Shown one piece after another: positions 52,747 to 61,846 of a stretch of 64,000 nt of DNA; position 1 is the stretch's first letter; every line of letters begins with the position of its first letter. The notes beneath the pieces were generated by a model that worked only from the letters and a program-made list of their open reading frames with translations, ran no database searches and was not told the DNA's origin. Source of the DNA: Pseudarthrobacter oxydans (lineage in GTDB: Bacteria; Actinomycetota; Actinomycetes; Actinomycetales; Micrococcaceae); NCBI RefSeq assembly GCF_030812335.1, contig NZ_JAUSSN010000009.1, positions 124,001 to 188,000 of the forward strand, in the 5' to 3' direction. Position numbers and translations under genes: made by a program.

Positions 52747-53043
52747 TCAGGCGGTCGGCAGGCCCGCGCGGGTCCACGCGATCATGCCGCCGTCCATGGT
52801 GTCTGCTGTGAAGCCGGCGGCGTTGAGCGCATCCGCCACACGGGCGCTGCGGTTGCCACTGCGGCAGATGGCGATCACGGGGACCTTGGCGTCAAGCTCG
52901 GAGAGGCGCGCCTGCAATTCGCCCGTGGGGATGTGGATTGCGCCGGGGATCATTCCCTCGGCGACTTCGCCGTCCTCGCGGACGTCCAGGACCTGTGCCT
53001 GGTTCCGGCGCTGGTCTGCTTCGGTGATGCTGATTTCTGCCAT
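52747..53043 (-). CDS. Single-domain rhodanese (sulfurtransferase)
   Basis: This 98-residue rhodanese has catalytic Cys60 in the six-residue loop CRSGNRS. The N-terminal VLDVREDGEVAEGMIPGA is typical. It transfers sulfane sulfur to thiophilic acceptors in the cytoplasm. It lies 47 bp downstream of tauE in the sulfur operon and is followed by trxA. Confidence 0.92.
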   Translation of the reverse strand: MAEISITEADQRRNQAQVLDVREDGEVAEGMIPGAIHIPTGELQARLSELDAKVPVIAICRSGNRSARVADALNAAGFTADTMDGGMIAWTRAGLPTA

Positions 53044-53090
53044 GGTGATACCTTTCGTTTCGGGAGTGGCTGATTGGTTGGCCGGTCGAC

Positions 53091-53999
53091 TCAGACCGGC
53101 GTGGGTTGGGCGTCCTGGCGGGTGGTGCTGGTGGACCTGCGCAGCGGGCAGGCGCTGACAAGGAACCAGCAGACTGCGGCCGCAACGACCGCTGCTCCGG
53201 CGGCACCCAGGGCGATCGGTCCGCGCAGATCAACAGGGGCCTGCTGGATGAGGACGAACGCGCCCATCACCAGCACGAACCATCCGAAGCCCTTGCGCAG
53301 GGCCACTTCCGGAATGCGCCCGGCGAGCTTGGACCCGATCAGGGTGCCCACGATGGCGGCTGCCGTCACGGCCAGCGTGATTCCCCAGTCCAGCTCAACG
53401 GTGGTGAGGTAGCCGGCCAGGCCGGCAAAGGACTTCATCGCGATCACGACGAGCGACGTTCCGACGGCGATTGCCATCGGCAGGCCGCCGAGCAGCGCCA
53501 GGGCCGGCACCACCAGGAATCCGCCGCCGGCGCCGACCAGGCCGGTGACCAGACCGACGACGAGGCCGTCGAGCAGGACACGGAACAGCGGCAGTTCGGT
53601 GTGCTTGGGCACATCGGTGCCCGCATCAGCCTTCTTCCTGCGTCCGCGGATCATGGCGATCGAGGTGGCAACCATCATGAGGGCAAATGCGATGAGGAGG
53701 ATCTGGCCGGGGATATGCCCGCCCAGAAGACCGCCCACGAAGGCACCGACCATGCCGGCGGCGCCGAACAGCAGGCCCGTGCGCCACATGACACGTCTGG
53801 CGCGGGCGTGGCTGAAGACGCTGACAGCCGAGGTTACGCCGACCACGAACAGGGAGGCGGCAATGGCTTCCTTGGCCTCGAATCCGGCCACGTAGACCAG
53901 GATCGGCACGGTCAGGATGGATCCGCCGCCGCCGAGTACACCGAGCGACAGCCCAATGAGCACCGACAGGGCAAGAACGAGGATCAGCGTGGTGGTCAT
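53091..53999 (-). CDS. TauE/SafE family sulfite exporter
   Basis: This 302-residue protein has 8-9 membrane segments and duplicated TauE motifs, LGVLGGGGSILTVPILVY near residue 20 and GLVGAGGGFLVVPALALLGG near residue 155. In CstR modules it removes sulfite (or related sulfur oxyanions) formed during persulfide oxidation. It overlaps the upstream rhodanese by 4 bp. Confidence 0.92.
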   Translation of the reverse strand: MTTTLILVLALSVLIGLSLGVLGGGGSILTVPILVYVAGFEAKEAIAASLFVVGVTSAVSVFSHARARRVMWRTGLLFGAAGMVGAFVGGLLGGHIPGQILLIAFALMMVATSIAMIRGRRKKADAGTDVPKHTELPLFRVLLDGLVVGLVTGLVGAGGGFLVVPALALLGGLPMAIAVGTSLVVIAMKSFAGLAGYLTTVELDWGITLAVTAAAIVGTLIGSKLAGRIPEVALRKGFGWFVLVMGAFVLIQQAPVDLRGPIALGAAGAAVVAAAVCWFLVSACPLRRSTSTTRQDAQPTPV

Positions 54000-54643
54000 G
54001 AGGCCTTGGACTCCGGGGTCAGGGAACCCACGACGGGAAACTGCAGGATGGCGGACTCGCGGGTCGGCTCCTGGGCGGCTTTGTTCCAGGGCATGGCAGA
54101 GATCGCCTGGCCCATGGCGCAGGTGTTCGTGGCCGCCGAGAAGGTCAGTCCGGCGCCGATGGCTCCGGCGAGGAGCCGGATCTTGGGCGAGACGAACTTG
54201 CCGCCGGCAAGGCCCAGAACCACGAGGGAACCGGCCGCAAGCCGGACCTGGCGTTCGAGGTCCCAGCGCGCCTTGCCGCGGACGACGTCGCCGCCTGACT
54301 CAGCGAAGCCGGGGGCGCCACCTGTCAGGACATAGGCGGTGCCGATGCCCGCGCCACCAAGTCGCTGCCGTGCCTGCTCGGCCCGCGCTCCCGACTGGCA
54401 GACAAGCACGACGCGGCTGCCCAAACGGGCTGCCAATTCGTCAGTGTGCTCGGAAAGCAGCGGCAGCGGGACGTTGTAAGAGCCTCGGATGTGCATGTTT
54501 TCGAATTCTGCGGCCGAGCGGACATCGATCACGATGAGGTCCTGGTGTTCCTGGAACCAGCTGCGCAGCGTTTCCGGTGCCAGCGAGGTGACTGCCGGTG
54601 CCGCGGAAGAGGCCTGGGCGGAGGAAGTGGAAGGGGGCGTCAT
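53996..54643 (-). CDS. Rhodanese-DUF2892 fusion membrane protein
   Basis: This 215-residue protein has a rhodanese domain (about 18-115; catalytic Cys in VVLVCQSGARAEQ) joined to a C-terminal two-helix DUF2892 domain (about 128-180; RQVRLAAGSLVVLGLAGG). It links sulfur transfer to the membrane, probably handing sulfur to the TauE exporter encoded next. It heads the leftward sulfur operon; the divergent cstR gene shares its operator region. Confidence 0.9.
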   Translation of the reverse strand: MTPPSTSSAQASSAAPAVTSLAPETLRSWFQEHQDLIVIDVRSAAEFENMHIRGSYNVPLPLLSEHTDELAARLGSRVVLVCQSGARAEQARQRLGGAGIGTAYVLTGGAPGFAESGGDVVRGKARWDLERQVRLAAGSLVVLGLAGGKFVSPKIRLLAGAIGAGLTFSAATNTCAMGQAISAMPWNKAAQEPTRESAILQFPVVGSLTPESKAS

Positions 54644-54700
54644 GGGTGTCCTTTCGAGACGGACTAACGAAAAACTGAATACCCCACCGAGTATTGCAGA

Positions 54701-54736
54701 TACCCCTGGGGGTAGTCAAAAATACCCATGGGGGTA
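54701..54736. promoter_or_regulatory. Tandem CstR operators in the divergent promoter
   Basis: TACCCC-TG-GGGGTA (54701-54714) and TACCCA-TG-GGGGTA (54723-54736) are two helical turns (22 bp) apart. The first lies in the spacer between TTGACT and AATACT of the leftward promoter; the second lies before TATTCT of the rightward cstR promoter. A third weaker half-site is at 54679-54694. Confidence 0.8.
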
Positions 54737-54775
54737 TATTCTGAAGCAAAGCCTTCCCTAGTTTCGGAGACACCC

Positions 54776-55033
54776 ATGGACCTTGATTCAGCCGAAGTCG
54801 CCCCCGTCATCAACCGGCTCAAGCGCGCTCAGGGGCAGCTGGGGGCCGTCATCCGGATGCTGGAGGAAGGGCGCGACTGCAAGGACACCGTCACTCAGTT
54901 GGCGGCCGTCTCGAAAGCGCTGGACCGGGCGGGATTCGCCATCATTGCCAGCGGACTGGAGCAGTGCGCGGTGCGGAAGGACTCAAGCATGAGTACGAAG
55001 GACCTGGAAAAGCTCTTCCTGTCCCTGGCCTGA
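54776..55033 (+). CDS. cstR: CstR persulfide-sensing repressor (CsoR/RcnR family)
   Basis: This 85-residue helical protein has two conserved cysteines, Cys35 (EEGRDCKD) and Cys64 (LEQCAV). The histidine four residues before the second Cys that CsoR needs for Cu(I) is replaced (Gly), which points to CstR. Persulfides would cross-link the cysteines and release it from DNA. ATG 54776 has a GGAGA site. It is divergent from the sulfur operon and probably represses both operons and itself. Confidence 0.9.
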   Translation: MDLDSAEVAPVINRLKRAQGQLGAVIRMLEEGRDCKDTVTQLAAVSKALDRAGFAIIASGLEQCAVRKDSSMSTKDLEKLFLSLA

Positions 55034-55112
55034 GGCTGCGGCTATCGCGGGCTGATCTTCCAGTCACTCGCCGGAGACGCCGGCTAGCGCGGACTGCCCG
55101 TCGAAAAGCGGC

Positions 55113-56576
55113 TCAGGTTCCGCAGAAGGTCCGGTAGGCGCCGAAGTCCTCGGGCGCGGCAGCGGCGTACCGCTCCAGTCCGGGGCGCTCGTCGAACGGC
55201 CCGGTCACTGCGTCCAGGAGGCGTCCGAGCGGCTCAAGATCGCCGCCCGTGGCGGCCGCTAGGGCCTCCTCCACCAGGTGGTTGCGCGGGATGTAGGCGG
55301 GATTGACCCGGTCCATCGCGTCGGCGTCGGGACCCAGGGCGATCCAGCGTGCGGACCAGGCATCGAACGCGGACGGATCAGGCAGCAGGCTCCGCACCGG
55401 TCCGGCATCCCCCCGGGCGGCCGCGCTGAGGCTCCGGAAGAACGAGGTGTGGTCAGCCCCGCCCGCCTGGAGAAGGCTAAGCACCTCGTCCACCAGAGGC
55501 GAGGCCACGCCGTCGTCGAGCCCCTCCGGCAGCCCCAGTTTGGCCGCCATGCCGGCCGACCAGGCCGCGCTGTACTGCCGGCGGAACGCGCCAAGGGACT
55601 CCTGCGCCTGGGCGATCGCCTGCTCCTGCTCCTCGTGGAAGAGGGGCAGCAGGGACTCCGCGAGCCGCGTGAGATTCCATTCCGCTATGACCGGCTGGTT
55701 GCGGTACGAGTAGCGCCCGGTCTCGTCGATCGAGCTGTAGACCGTGGACGGGTCGAAGGCCTCCAGGAAGGCGCAGGGCCCATAGTCGATGGTCTCGCCG
55801 GAGATGGTCATGTTGTCGGTGTTCATGACACCGTGAACGAATCCCACCAGCATCCACCGGGCCACCAGCGACGCCTGGGCGGCGACGACCGCCTGGAACA
55901 GCGCGAGATAGGGTTGCCCGGCGTCGGCGGCGCCGGGGTGGTGGCGGGCGATCGCATGATCGGCGAGCCGGCGCAGGAGGTTCAGGTCGTCCGTTGCCCG
56001 GGCGTACTGGAAGCTGCCTACTCGCAGGTGGCTGGAGGCGACCCTGGTGAGCACGGCGCCCGGCAGCAAGGTGTCGCGGAGTACCGGGCGTCCCGTCGCC
56101 ACTACGGCGAGGGAGCGTGTGGTGGGGATGCCCATGGCGTGCATCGCTTCGCTCACGATGTACTCTCGCAGCATCGGGCCCACCGCCGCCAAACCGTCGC
56201 CGCCGCGGGCGAACGGCGTACGCCCGGAGCCCTTGAGATGGACATCGCGGAGGCGGCCGTCCGTGTCCGTGATCTCACCGAGCAGCAGCGCCCGGCCATC
56301 GCCGAGCCGGGGGGCCAACCAGCCGAACTGGTGACCGGTGTAGGCCTGGGCCACCGGAGTGGCGCCGCTCGGGACCAGATTGCCGATCAGGAAAAGTACC
56401 CCGTCGGCATCCCGGAGGTAGGCGGGGTCCAGGCCCAGTTCGGCGGCCAGCGGCTCGTTGAGCACGAGGAGCCTCGGGTCGGGTGCTTCCTCTGCCTGCC
56501 AGGGTATGGCCATTTCCGCGAGCTCCCGGGCGAAGCGTCCGTCAAAGGCGACGGTTGAGGGGGCTGCGGCAGTCAT
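55113..56576 (-). CDS. selO: SelO protein adenylyltransferase (UPF0061/YdiU)
   Basis: This 487-residue pseudokinase-fold enzyme has SelO motifs: [39 protein letters not shown], and [19 protein letters not shown]. It transfers AMP to Ser/Thr/Tyr of proteins involved in redox homeostasis. The C-terminus ends TFCGT, with Cys at the place of selenocysteine in eukaryotic SelO. ATG 56576 gives the typical length. It converges on cstR with a 79-bp gap. Confidence 0.93.
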   Translation of the reverse strand: MTAAAPSTVAFDGRFARELAEMAIPWQAEEAPDPRLLVLNEPLAAELGLDPAYLRDADGVLFLIGNLVPSGATPVAQAYTGHQFGWLAPRLGDGRALLLGEITDTDGRLRDVHLKGSGRTPFARGGDGLAAVGPMLREYIVSEAMHAMGIPTTRSLAVVATGRPVLRDTLLPGAVLTRVASSHLRVGSFQYARATDDLNLLRRLADHAIARHHPGAADAGQPYLALFQAVVAAQASLVARWMLVGFVHGVMNTDNMTISGETIDYGPCAFLEAFDPSTVYSSIDETGRYSYRNQPVIAEWNLTRLAESLLPLFHEEQEQAIAQAQESLGAFRRQYSAAWSAGMAAKLGLPEGLDDGVASPLVDEVLSLLQAGGADHTSFFRSLSAAARGDAGPVRSLLPDPSAFDAWSARWIALGPDADAMDRVNPAYIPRNHLVEEALAAATGGDLEPLGRLLDAVTGPFDERPGLERYAAAAPEDFGAYRTFCGT

Positions 56577-56601
56577 ACCAACAGAATATCCTGCGGCGCC
56601 T

Positions 56602-58014
56602 TCAGCGGCTGTTGCGTTCCAGTGATTGGCCGAGGATGCGCGCTCCTTCGGGAAAGGCTCCGGGGTTGGGTCCGGCGTAGTTGAGCCGGATAAACGATCC
56701 TGTGGGTTCAGCCGGAAACCACTCGGTGCCGGCGGCGATGACGACGCCGGCGGCCTCGCAGTCACGGGTGAGCTTTTCAAGGTCGGTTCCGTCGGGCAGG
56801 CGTGCCCAGAGGTTCAGTCCCCCCTTCGGCACGTGCTCGACATGGGCCTGCGGGGCATGCTCCCGGAGGCTGCTGATCAGCAGGTCCCGGCGGGCCTGGA
56901 GCTGGTGGCGGAGACCGCGGAGGTGCGTGTGCCACCCGGGTTGCGTCACGACGTCAAGGGCAGCCGCCTGCAGGACGCCGCTGACATACATCGATTCGGC
57001 TCCCCGGTCGGCCTGAATGCGGTCACGCGCTGGGCCCCGGGCAATCACGGCGGCAACGCGGATGCCCGGGGACACACTTTTGGTCAGCGAACGAAGGTAG
57101 ACGACATGTCCGGAATCGTCGCGTGCCGCGACGGGCGTGGCGGTGGTGCTGATGCCAAAATCGTGCGCCCAGTCGTCTTCAACGAGGAACGCGCCGTGCG
57201 CCCGGACGACGTCCAGTACCCGTTCGGCCACCCGCGCCGGCCATTGCGCACCGGTGGGATTCGCATAGTTCGGCTGTGCGTAAAACAGGCGTGCGCCCGT
57301 CTCCTCGAAGGCCCTGTCCAGTTCTTCCGGATCCGGGCCCTCGGGTCCGCTCGGCACCGGAACGACATGGACACCGGCCTGCGCCGCGGCCAGGATGGCC
57401 CCCCAATACGTCGGGGATTCCAGCAGCAGCGGTTGCCCGCTGCCGGCCAGGGCCCGGAACACGGAACTGAGTCCGCTCTGGCTTCCGGGCAGCACGATGA
57501 CCTCGTTCGGGGTTGGCGGTGTGACACCGGCCGGGGTCGAAGACCGGAGTTCCTGGGCGAACCAGGACTGCAGCTCCGGCTGCCCGGCAGCTGGCGGACG
57601 CGACCAGGCAGAGTCGCCGCGGGCCGCCCGCGTCAGTGCCGCGCGCACCAGACGCTCCGGCAGGAGCTCCCGGTCCGGATAGCCCGAGTGGAAGGCGATG
57701 ACATCGTTCGAGGCGGAGCGCATCGCGGTGGGGACCGGCCGCAGCGGCGACTGGGGTGAACGCAGCGCTGCCGTCTGCCAGCCGTAGTCCGCGGGCCGCG
57801 AGGTCCGAATCGCCCGGACGAAAGTCCCGACGCCAGGCCGGCTTTCGATCAGTCCCTGGGCGCTGAGGGTCCGGAGGGCTTTTTGCACGGTCACCGGGCT
57901 CGCCTGGTAGTCGGCGACCAGCGACCGCGTGGAGGGCAGCCGGGCTCCGGGCGGTGCTGCCGCAATCCACTCCCGGAGTCGTTCGACAATGCGCGAACTG
58001 CTATCGTTGAACAT
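56602..58014 (-). CDS. MocR-type regulator (GntR HTH fused to aminotransferase)
   Basis: This 470-residue protein has an N-terminal GntR HTH (about 1-70; [20 protein letters not shown]) and a fold-type-I aminotransferase domain with the PLP lysine in [11 protein letters not shown]. It probably binds PLP or an amino-acid aldimine to regulate the divergent EamA exporter. Its ATG (58012-58014) shares bases with the ATG of that gene. Direct repeats of CTATCGTTG flank the start codons. Confidence 0.92.
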   Translation of the reverse strand: MFNDSSSRIVERLREWIAAAPPGARLPSTRSLVADYQASPVTVQKALRTLSAQGLIESRPGVGTFVRAIRTSRPADYGWQTAALRSPQSPLRPVPTAMRSASNDVIAFHSGYPDRELLPERLVRAALTRAARGDSAWSRPPAAGQPELQSWFAQELRSSTPAGVTPPTPNEVIVLPGSQSGLSSVFRALAGSGQPLLLESPTYWGAILAAAQAGVHVVPVPSGPEGPDPEELDRAFEETGARLFYAQPNYANPTGAQWPARVAERVLDVVRAHGAFLVEDDWAHDFGISTTATPVAARDDSGHVVYLRSLTKSVSPGIRVAAVIARGPARDRIQADRGAESMYVSGVLQAAALDVVTQPGWHTHLRGLRHQLQARRDLLISSLREHAPQAHVEHVPKGGLNLWARLPDGTDLEKLTRDCEAAGVVIAAGTEWFPAEPTGSFIRLNYAGPNPGAFPEGARILGQSLERNSR

Positions 58015-58040
58015 GAGAGACTACAGTAGCGCTATCGTTG
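58001..58040. promoter_or_regulatory. Direct repeats for MocR binding
   Basis: CTATCGTTG occurs at 58001-58009 and 58032-58040 (31-bp period, three helical turns), with a partial copy CTATC at 58054. TACAGT at 58021-58026 could serve as -10 of the rightward gene. MocR proteins usually bind paired direct repeats. Confidence 0.6.
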
Positions 58041-58981
58041 GTTTTTGGCCACCGCTATCCTCGCGGCCGGCCACCGGCTTGTGGTGGGGCCTGCTCGGCG
58101 TGGCGGCCTTTTCCTTTACCGTTCCGTTCACCCGGCTGGCTGTCGGCGGACTGCACCCGCTGTTCATCGGCTCCGGCCGGGCGGTCCTGGCCGCGGTTCT
58201 CGCCGCAGCCGCCCTCTCCTTGACCCGGCAGCGCCCGCCGCAGGGTGTCCAGTGGGCGCGAGTGGCCGTCGTGGCCGGCGGGATCGTCGTCGGCTTCCCG
58301 CTGCTGACCTCGTTCGCGCTCACCTCCGTTCCCGCCAGTCACGGTGCCGTGGTTATCGCGTTGCTGCCGGCCGCGACCGCAACGATGGCCGTGCTGCGCG
58401 GACGCGAACGCCCGCCGCTGGCCTTCTGGCTCATCACGGGCGTCGGCGCGGTGGCGGCGATCGCCTTCGCGTCCGCGCAGTCCGGCGGCTTCGGCCAGCT
58501 GCACTGGCCGGACCTGCTGCTCTTCGGCGCCGTCGTTGCCGCCGCCATCGGATACGCGGAGGGCGGCCTGCTGGCGCGCGAACTCGGCGCCTGGCAGACC
58601 GTCTCGTGGGCGCTCGTTCTCGCCGCTCCCCTGATGGTGTTCCTGATGGCCCTCTCGATGTCCCAGCATCCGCCTTCGGGAACACCAGTGCAGTGGGCAG
58701 CCTTTGCCTACCTCGGCGTCGTCAGCATGTTCGTCGGGTTCTTCGCCTGGTACCACGGGCTTGCCATCGGTCCGATGGCCCAGGTCGGCCAGGTCCAGCT
58801 CATCCAGCCCGTCCTCAGTATCTGCTGGGCCGGACTCCTGCTGGGCGAGCACCTGGCCTGGACCACCATCATCGGCGGGCTGGCCGTCGTTTTCTGCGCC
58901 GGCCTGGCCGTCCGCGCGCGGCCCGGCCCGGCGCCGTCGAACACGCCGCAGCATGCCAAGGCCGCAGTCGCGGCCAGGTGA
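58013..58981 (+). CDS. EamA/DMT family exporter
   Basis: This protein of up to 322 residues has 10 membrane segments (two EamA halves), with LLGVAAFSFTVPFTRLAVGG at the beginning and FAWYHGLAIGPMAQVGQVQL in the ninth helix region. Such carriers export amino acids or other metabolites. Divergent MocR and EamA genes form a common regulator-exporter pair. The true start may be TTG 58079, because ATG 58013 overlaps the MocR start and the repeats; residues before 23 are not hydrophobic. Confidence 0.85.
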   Translation: MRDYSSAIVGFWPPLSSRPATGLWWGLLGVAAFSFTVPFTRLAVGGLHPLFIGSGRAVLAAVLAAAALSLTRQRPPQGVQWARVAVVAGGIVVGFPLLTSFALTSVPASHGAVVIALLPAATATMAVLRGRERPPLAFWLITGVGAVAAIAFASAQSGGFGQLHWPDLLLFGAVVAAAIGYAEGGLLARELGAWQTVSWALVLAAPLMVFLMALSMSQHPPSGTPVQWAAFAYLGVVSMFVGFFAWYHGLAIGPMAQVGQVQLIQPVLSICWAGLLLGEHLAWTTIIGGLAVVFCAGLAVRARPGPAPSNTPQHAKAAVAAR

Positions 58982-58990
58982 ACAGCGGAA

Positions 58991-59293
58991 CTAGAGAGCA
59001 GACACCTTCTCGATGGCGACCGTCTCGATGATCCTGGTCGACGGCTCTCCGACCAGCGCCGGCGCCGTCACACCGGTCTTCCAGGTGTCGTTCTGCAGCC
59101 GGCCCAGGAAATCCACGGCAGCTGCCTGCGTATCGAAATCCATCTCCAGCATCACGTAGTCCTCCTGGTCAAGGGGACGCGAGATCCGGTAGGACCGCAC
59201 CCCCGACGCGGCGCGGTTCAGGGGGTCAGAGTCGAAGGCCCTCCTCCACATGCCGAAGTCCCGGACCTGGTGTTCGATCTGCAGGGTAATCAC
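58991..59293 (-). CDS. Hypothetical protein, dimeric alpha/beta-barrel-like
   Basis: This 100-residue protein starts at GTG 59293 with AGGAG 8 bases upstream (ITLQIEHQVRDFGMWRRAFD). The strand-helix-strand pattern and length resemble ferredoxin-like dimeric barrels such as cyclase/monooxygenase-type or Dabb proteins. No catalytic residues are evident. It converges with the eamA gene (9-bp gap). Confidence 0.7.
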   Translation of the reverse strand: MITLQIEHQVRDFGMWRRAFDSDPLNRAASGVRSYRISRPLDQEDYVMLEMDFDTQAAAVDFLGRLQNDTWKTGVTAPALVGEPSTRIIETVAIEKVSAL

Positions 59294-59481
59294 TGGGGCA
59301 CTCCTGTCGACGGCCTGTACATGCCCAACTGTAGGCCCGGAAGGCCGCTCCACGTAAGACGGCGGGCCGGAGAGAGTTTCCGGCCGGGTCCGCGGTGTCG
59401 CTCCAGTGGCCGGGAGTGCTGGTGCGCCGTCCCCGCAAAGTCCCAGCGGCATGCCAGGGGCGGCGCTTTCAGGCTCCAGCG

Positions 59482-59862
59482 CTACAGGCCTTCGGAGACG
59501 GTGAGAATGTTGCCCTCGCTGTCCAGGAACCACGCAACCTTGCCTGCCGGAGTCGCAGCGATCCCGTTCTCGGTCTTCAGACCAGGAAAGTCGTACTCCT
59601 CGAACACGACGCCGCGGCTGCGCAGGTCCTGCATCTCGGCTTCGATGTCGGCTGATACCCAGCCCATCTGGGTGTTTTTCGCTGTTCCGGCATTGTCGGT
59701 CTGGTACAGCAGGAACACTGATCCCTTGCCGCAGCGGTACAGCAGATTCTCCTCGTCCAGGGTGACGGCGGGCTCCAGTCCCAGCACGTCACGGTAGTAG
59801 TTGCGCGCCCGGACGATGTCCTTCGCGGGGAGGACTGCGATGATTTCGAGATCCTTGAGCAT
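59482..59862 (-). CDS. VOC (glyoxalase/bleomycin resistance) family protein
   Basis: This 126-residue protein has the paired beta-alpha-beta-beta-beta modules of the VOC fold (AVLPAKDIVRARNYYRDVLG; AWFLDSEGNILTVSE). The usual metal ligand positions carry Glu in SEG at the C-terminal end only, so metal chemistry is uncertain. ATG 59862 follows a GGGAG site. Confidence 0.88.
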   Translation of the reverse strand: MLKDLEIIAVLPAKDIVRARNYYRDVLGLEPAVTLDEENLLYRCGKGSVFLLYQTDNAGTAKNTQMGWVSADIEAEMQDLRSRGVVFEEYDFPGLKTENGIAATPAGKVAWFLDSEGNILTVSEGL

Positions 59863-60166
59863 GATTGTTTCTCCCTTTTGATCAGTGTTGATCAGGTTCC
59901 TGGAAGTCACCCCAGCTGCCATCCACGATGTAATCGACGTCCGCCGGCAACTCGGCGTACCGGCCCCGTTGTGCCGGTCCCGGGCCTCGCGTCCCGGGGC
60001 CATCAACATGCCCAGCATCGGCGATGGACACACTTGTCCACTCCTCGCAGGTGCTGATGCGCACTATCGTAGGCTCGGCGCCGCGGGAGTCAAGACCGTC
60101 CGGCATCACTGCCGTCGCGGCGGGAACTTCGAGGCCGCCCGGGGCCTGGCGGCGCCGACGGGGCCG
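59863..60166. other. 304-bp intergenic region
   Basis: A 60-codon frame on the minus strand (60064-59882, GTG start) ends 20 bp before the VOC gene. It has no ribosome site or recognised family, so I do not call it a gene. GGACACACTTGTCC (60026-60039) is an inverted repeat that might be an operator for a promoter reading left. TACGAT at about 60065-60070 on the minus strand could be its -10. Confidence 0.4.
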
Positions 60167-61432
60167 CTAGGATCCGGCGTCCGTGGCGGCAGCCGGGGCA
60201 CTGGCCTGGTCGGACCGGTGGTGCTGCCGGCGGCTCGCCAGCAGGAAGGGCACGGCGATCAACTCGATCACGCCGCCGATTGCCAGGGAGGCGGGATAGC
60301 CGTATACGTCGGCCGCCCGGCCAAGGACCGGCTGCACTACGACTCCCCCGCTGGAGCCGATGAGCGAGTCGAAGCTCAGCACCGTCGCCCGCTGCTTCGA
60401 GGCGATCATGTCGTTCAGGTAGGCCTGCCGCACCGGGGTCCCCGCCGATGCGACGACGGCCCAGAGCGCCAGCAGCACCAGCGCCACCCAGAACTCCCGG
60501 GTGAACCCGAGGACGACCAGAATCAAGGCGCTAAAGATGCTGCTCAGAATCAGCACTGTCGTGCGTTTGCCGACGAGGTTCCGGATGCGGGGCGCCAGCC
60601 AGCCGCCCAGCACTTCCGCTCCGGCCACGAGCGCCGCCGCCAGGCCTGCCACGGAGTACGCGCGCGGGTCGCCGAAGAGCTCAAGGAGGTAGGGCTGGAG
60701 GGCATAAAACACGTAGAACCCGACGCCGGCGCTGAACGGCGCTGCCAGCATCACGTAACGGACCGGCGGATTTTTCAATCCGTTCTCGATCGAGGCGGAG
60801 AGGACGGCGCGGGTTGCCCGAAGTGGATGGGTCGAACGTTCAGGGGTGAATCCGACGTCGCGCATGAGGGCGAAGGCCACGGCGAACATCATCAGCAGCA
60901 CACCGACGCGCAGCAGGAACGGCACGCCCAGGTTGGTGGCCTGTGCGATCACCCCGCCGGCCACCGAGCCCACGAGCATTCCTACACCCGAGACCATGAG
61001 TCCCCGCCCGAGCACCGCCTCCAGTCCGCCTTCGTAGCCCGAATAGCGCAGAGCGTCGACGAGCCAGGCCTCGACCGCGCCGGAGAAGAACGTGAAGCCC
61101 AGACCGAGCAGGACCGACACGACCGCCCACCACAGGAACGGGGCGGAAAGCTGCCAGAGCAGGTAGTAGAGGTAGGTCGAGACGGCCAGGGTCACGGTCC
61201 CGAGCAGGAACGACATGCGGCGCCCCCACCCGTCGGCAATCACCCCGGTGGGCACCTCGAACAGCACCATCCCGGCCGTGAAGAACGCGTTCGCGGCAAA
61301 GGCCTCGAGGTTGCTGAGACCGGCATCCAGCAGGAAGAGTGTGTTGATCCCCCAGATAAATGAGGCCGCAAGGGTATTGCCCAGCGTCAGTGTGAGGTAG
61401 ATGCGCTGGATCTTGCGGGCGGCGGCGTTCAT
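60167..61432 (-). CDS. MFS transporter
   Basis: This 421-residue protein has 12 membrane segments and the loop GVIADGWGRRMSFLLG after helix 2, with APFLWWAVVSVLLGLGFTF and VSGVGMLVGSVAGGVIAQA later. It resembles single-component efflux-type MFS proteins; the substrate is unknown. ATG 61432 is chosen over upstream in-frame starts because the first helix begins 12 residues later. Confidence 0.88.
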   Translation of the reverse strand: MNAAARKIQRIYLTLTLGNTLAASFIWGINTLFLLDAGLSNLEAFAANAFFTAGMVLFEVPTGVIADGWGRRMSFLLGTVTLAVSTYLYYLLWQLSAPFLWWAVVSVLLGLGFTFFSGAVEAWLVDALRYSGYEGGLEAVLGRGLMVSGVGMLVGSVAGGVIAQATNLGVPFLLRVGVLLMMFAVAFALMRDVGFTPERSTHPLRATRAVLSASIENGLKNPPVRYVMLAAPFSAGVGFYVFYALQPYLLELFGDPRAYSVAGLAAALVAGAEVLGGWLAPRIRNLVGKRTTVLILSSIFSALILVVLGFTREFWVALVLLALWAVVASAGTPVRQAYLNDMIASKQRATVLSFDSLIGSSGGVVVQPVLGRAADVYGYPASLAIGGVIELIAVPFLLASRRQHHRSDQASAPAAATDAGS

Positions 61433-61528
61433 CGGAGGGCCGTCCCCGTCAGGGCGGGGAAACACGGGCCCATTCTCGTCTCCTTCGCCCGCCCACACCA
61501 GAGGAACAGGGCCTGCATCCGGGGGTGC

Positions 61529-61834
61529 TCAGCCGGACCCGGGCACCTCAAGGTGAACCGCGACCTGGTCTCCCGCTTCGAGACCGGCCGCCGTCCTGAT
61601 GGCCTTTTTGACGGGCAGCAGATACGTCCCGCTCCTGCTGTCGGGAAAGAGTGACGTGGACCAGTTGTGGCCCGAGACCGTGGCCGTGATTTTGACGGAG
61701 CCAAAGCCGCGACGGAACGTTGCCGTCTCCTCCCGAATCTCCGCTGCAAGCTCCTCCGGAAGGGTGAGGAAGTGCCACCCCGCTTCTCCCGGATAATGCC
61801 ACAGGGTGGCCGTGAAGGCATAGCTCAGCGCCAT
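61529..61834 (-). CDS. DUF1905 family protein
   Basis: This 101-residue protein matches DUF1905 (FTATLWHYPGEAGWHFLTLP; FGSVKITATVSGHNWSTSLF; GTYLLPVKKAIRTAAGLEAG). The fold is a small beta barrel of unknown function, sometimes fused to YdeI-like domains. It lies 12 bp downstream of the ferritin gene on the same strand and is probably co-transcribed. Confidence 0.88.
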   Translation of the reverse strand: MALSYAFTATLWHYPGEAGWHFLTLPEELAAEIREETATFRRGFGSVKITATVSGHNWSTSLFPDSRSGTYLLPVKKAIRTAAGLEAGDQVAVHLEVPGSG

Positions 61835-61846
61835 TCCCGCCGGAGC

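Noticed and set aside
59882..60064. 60-codon minus-strand frame before the VOC gene
   Set aside because: No ribosome site or family; kept only as a note in the intergenic entry.
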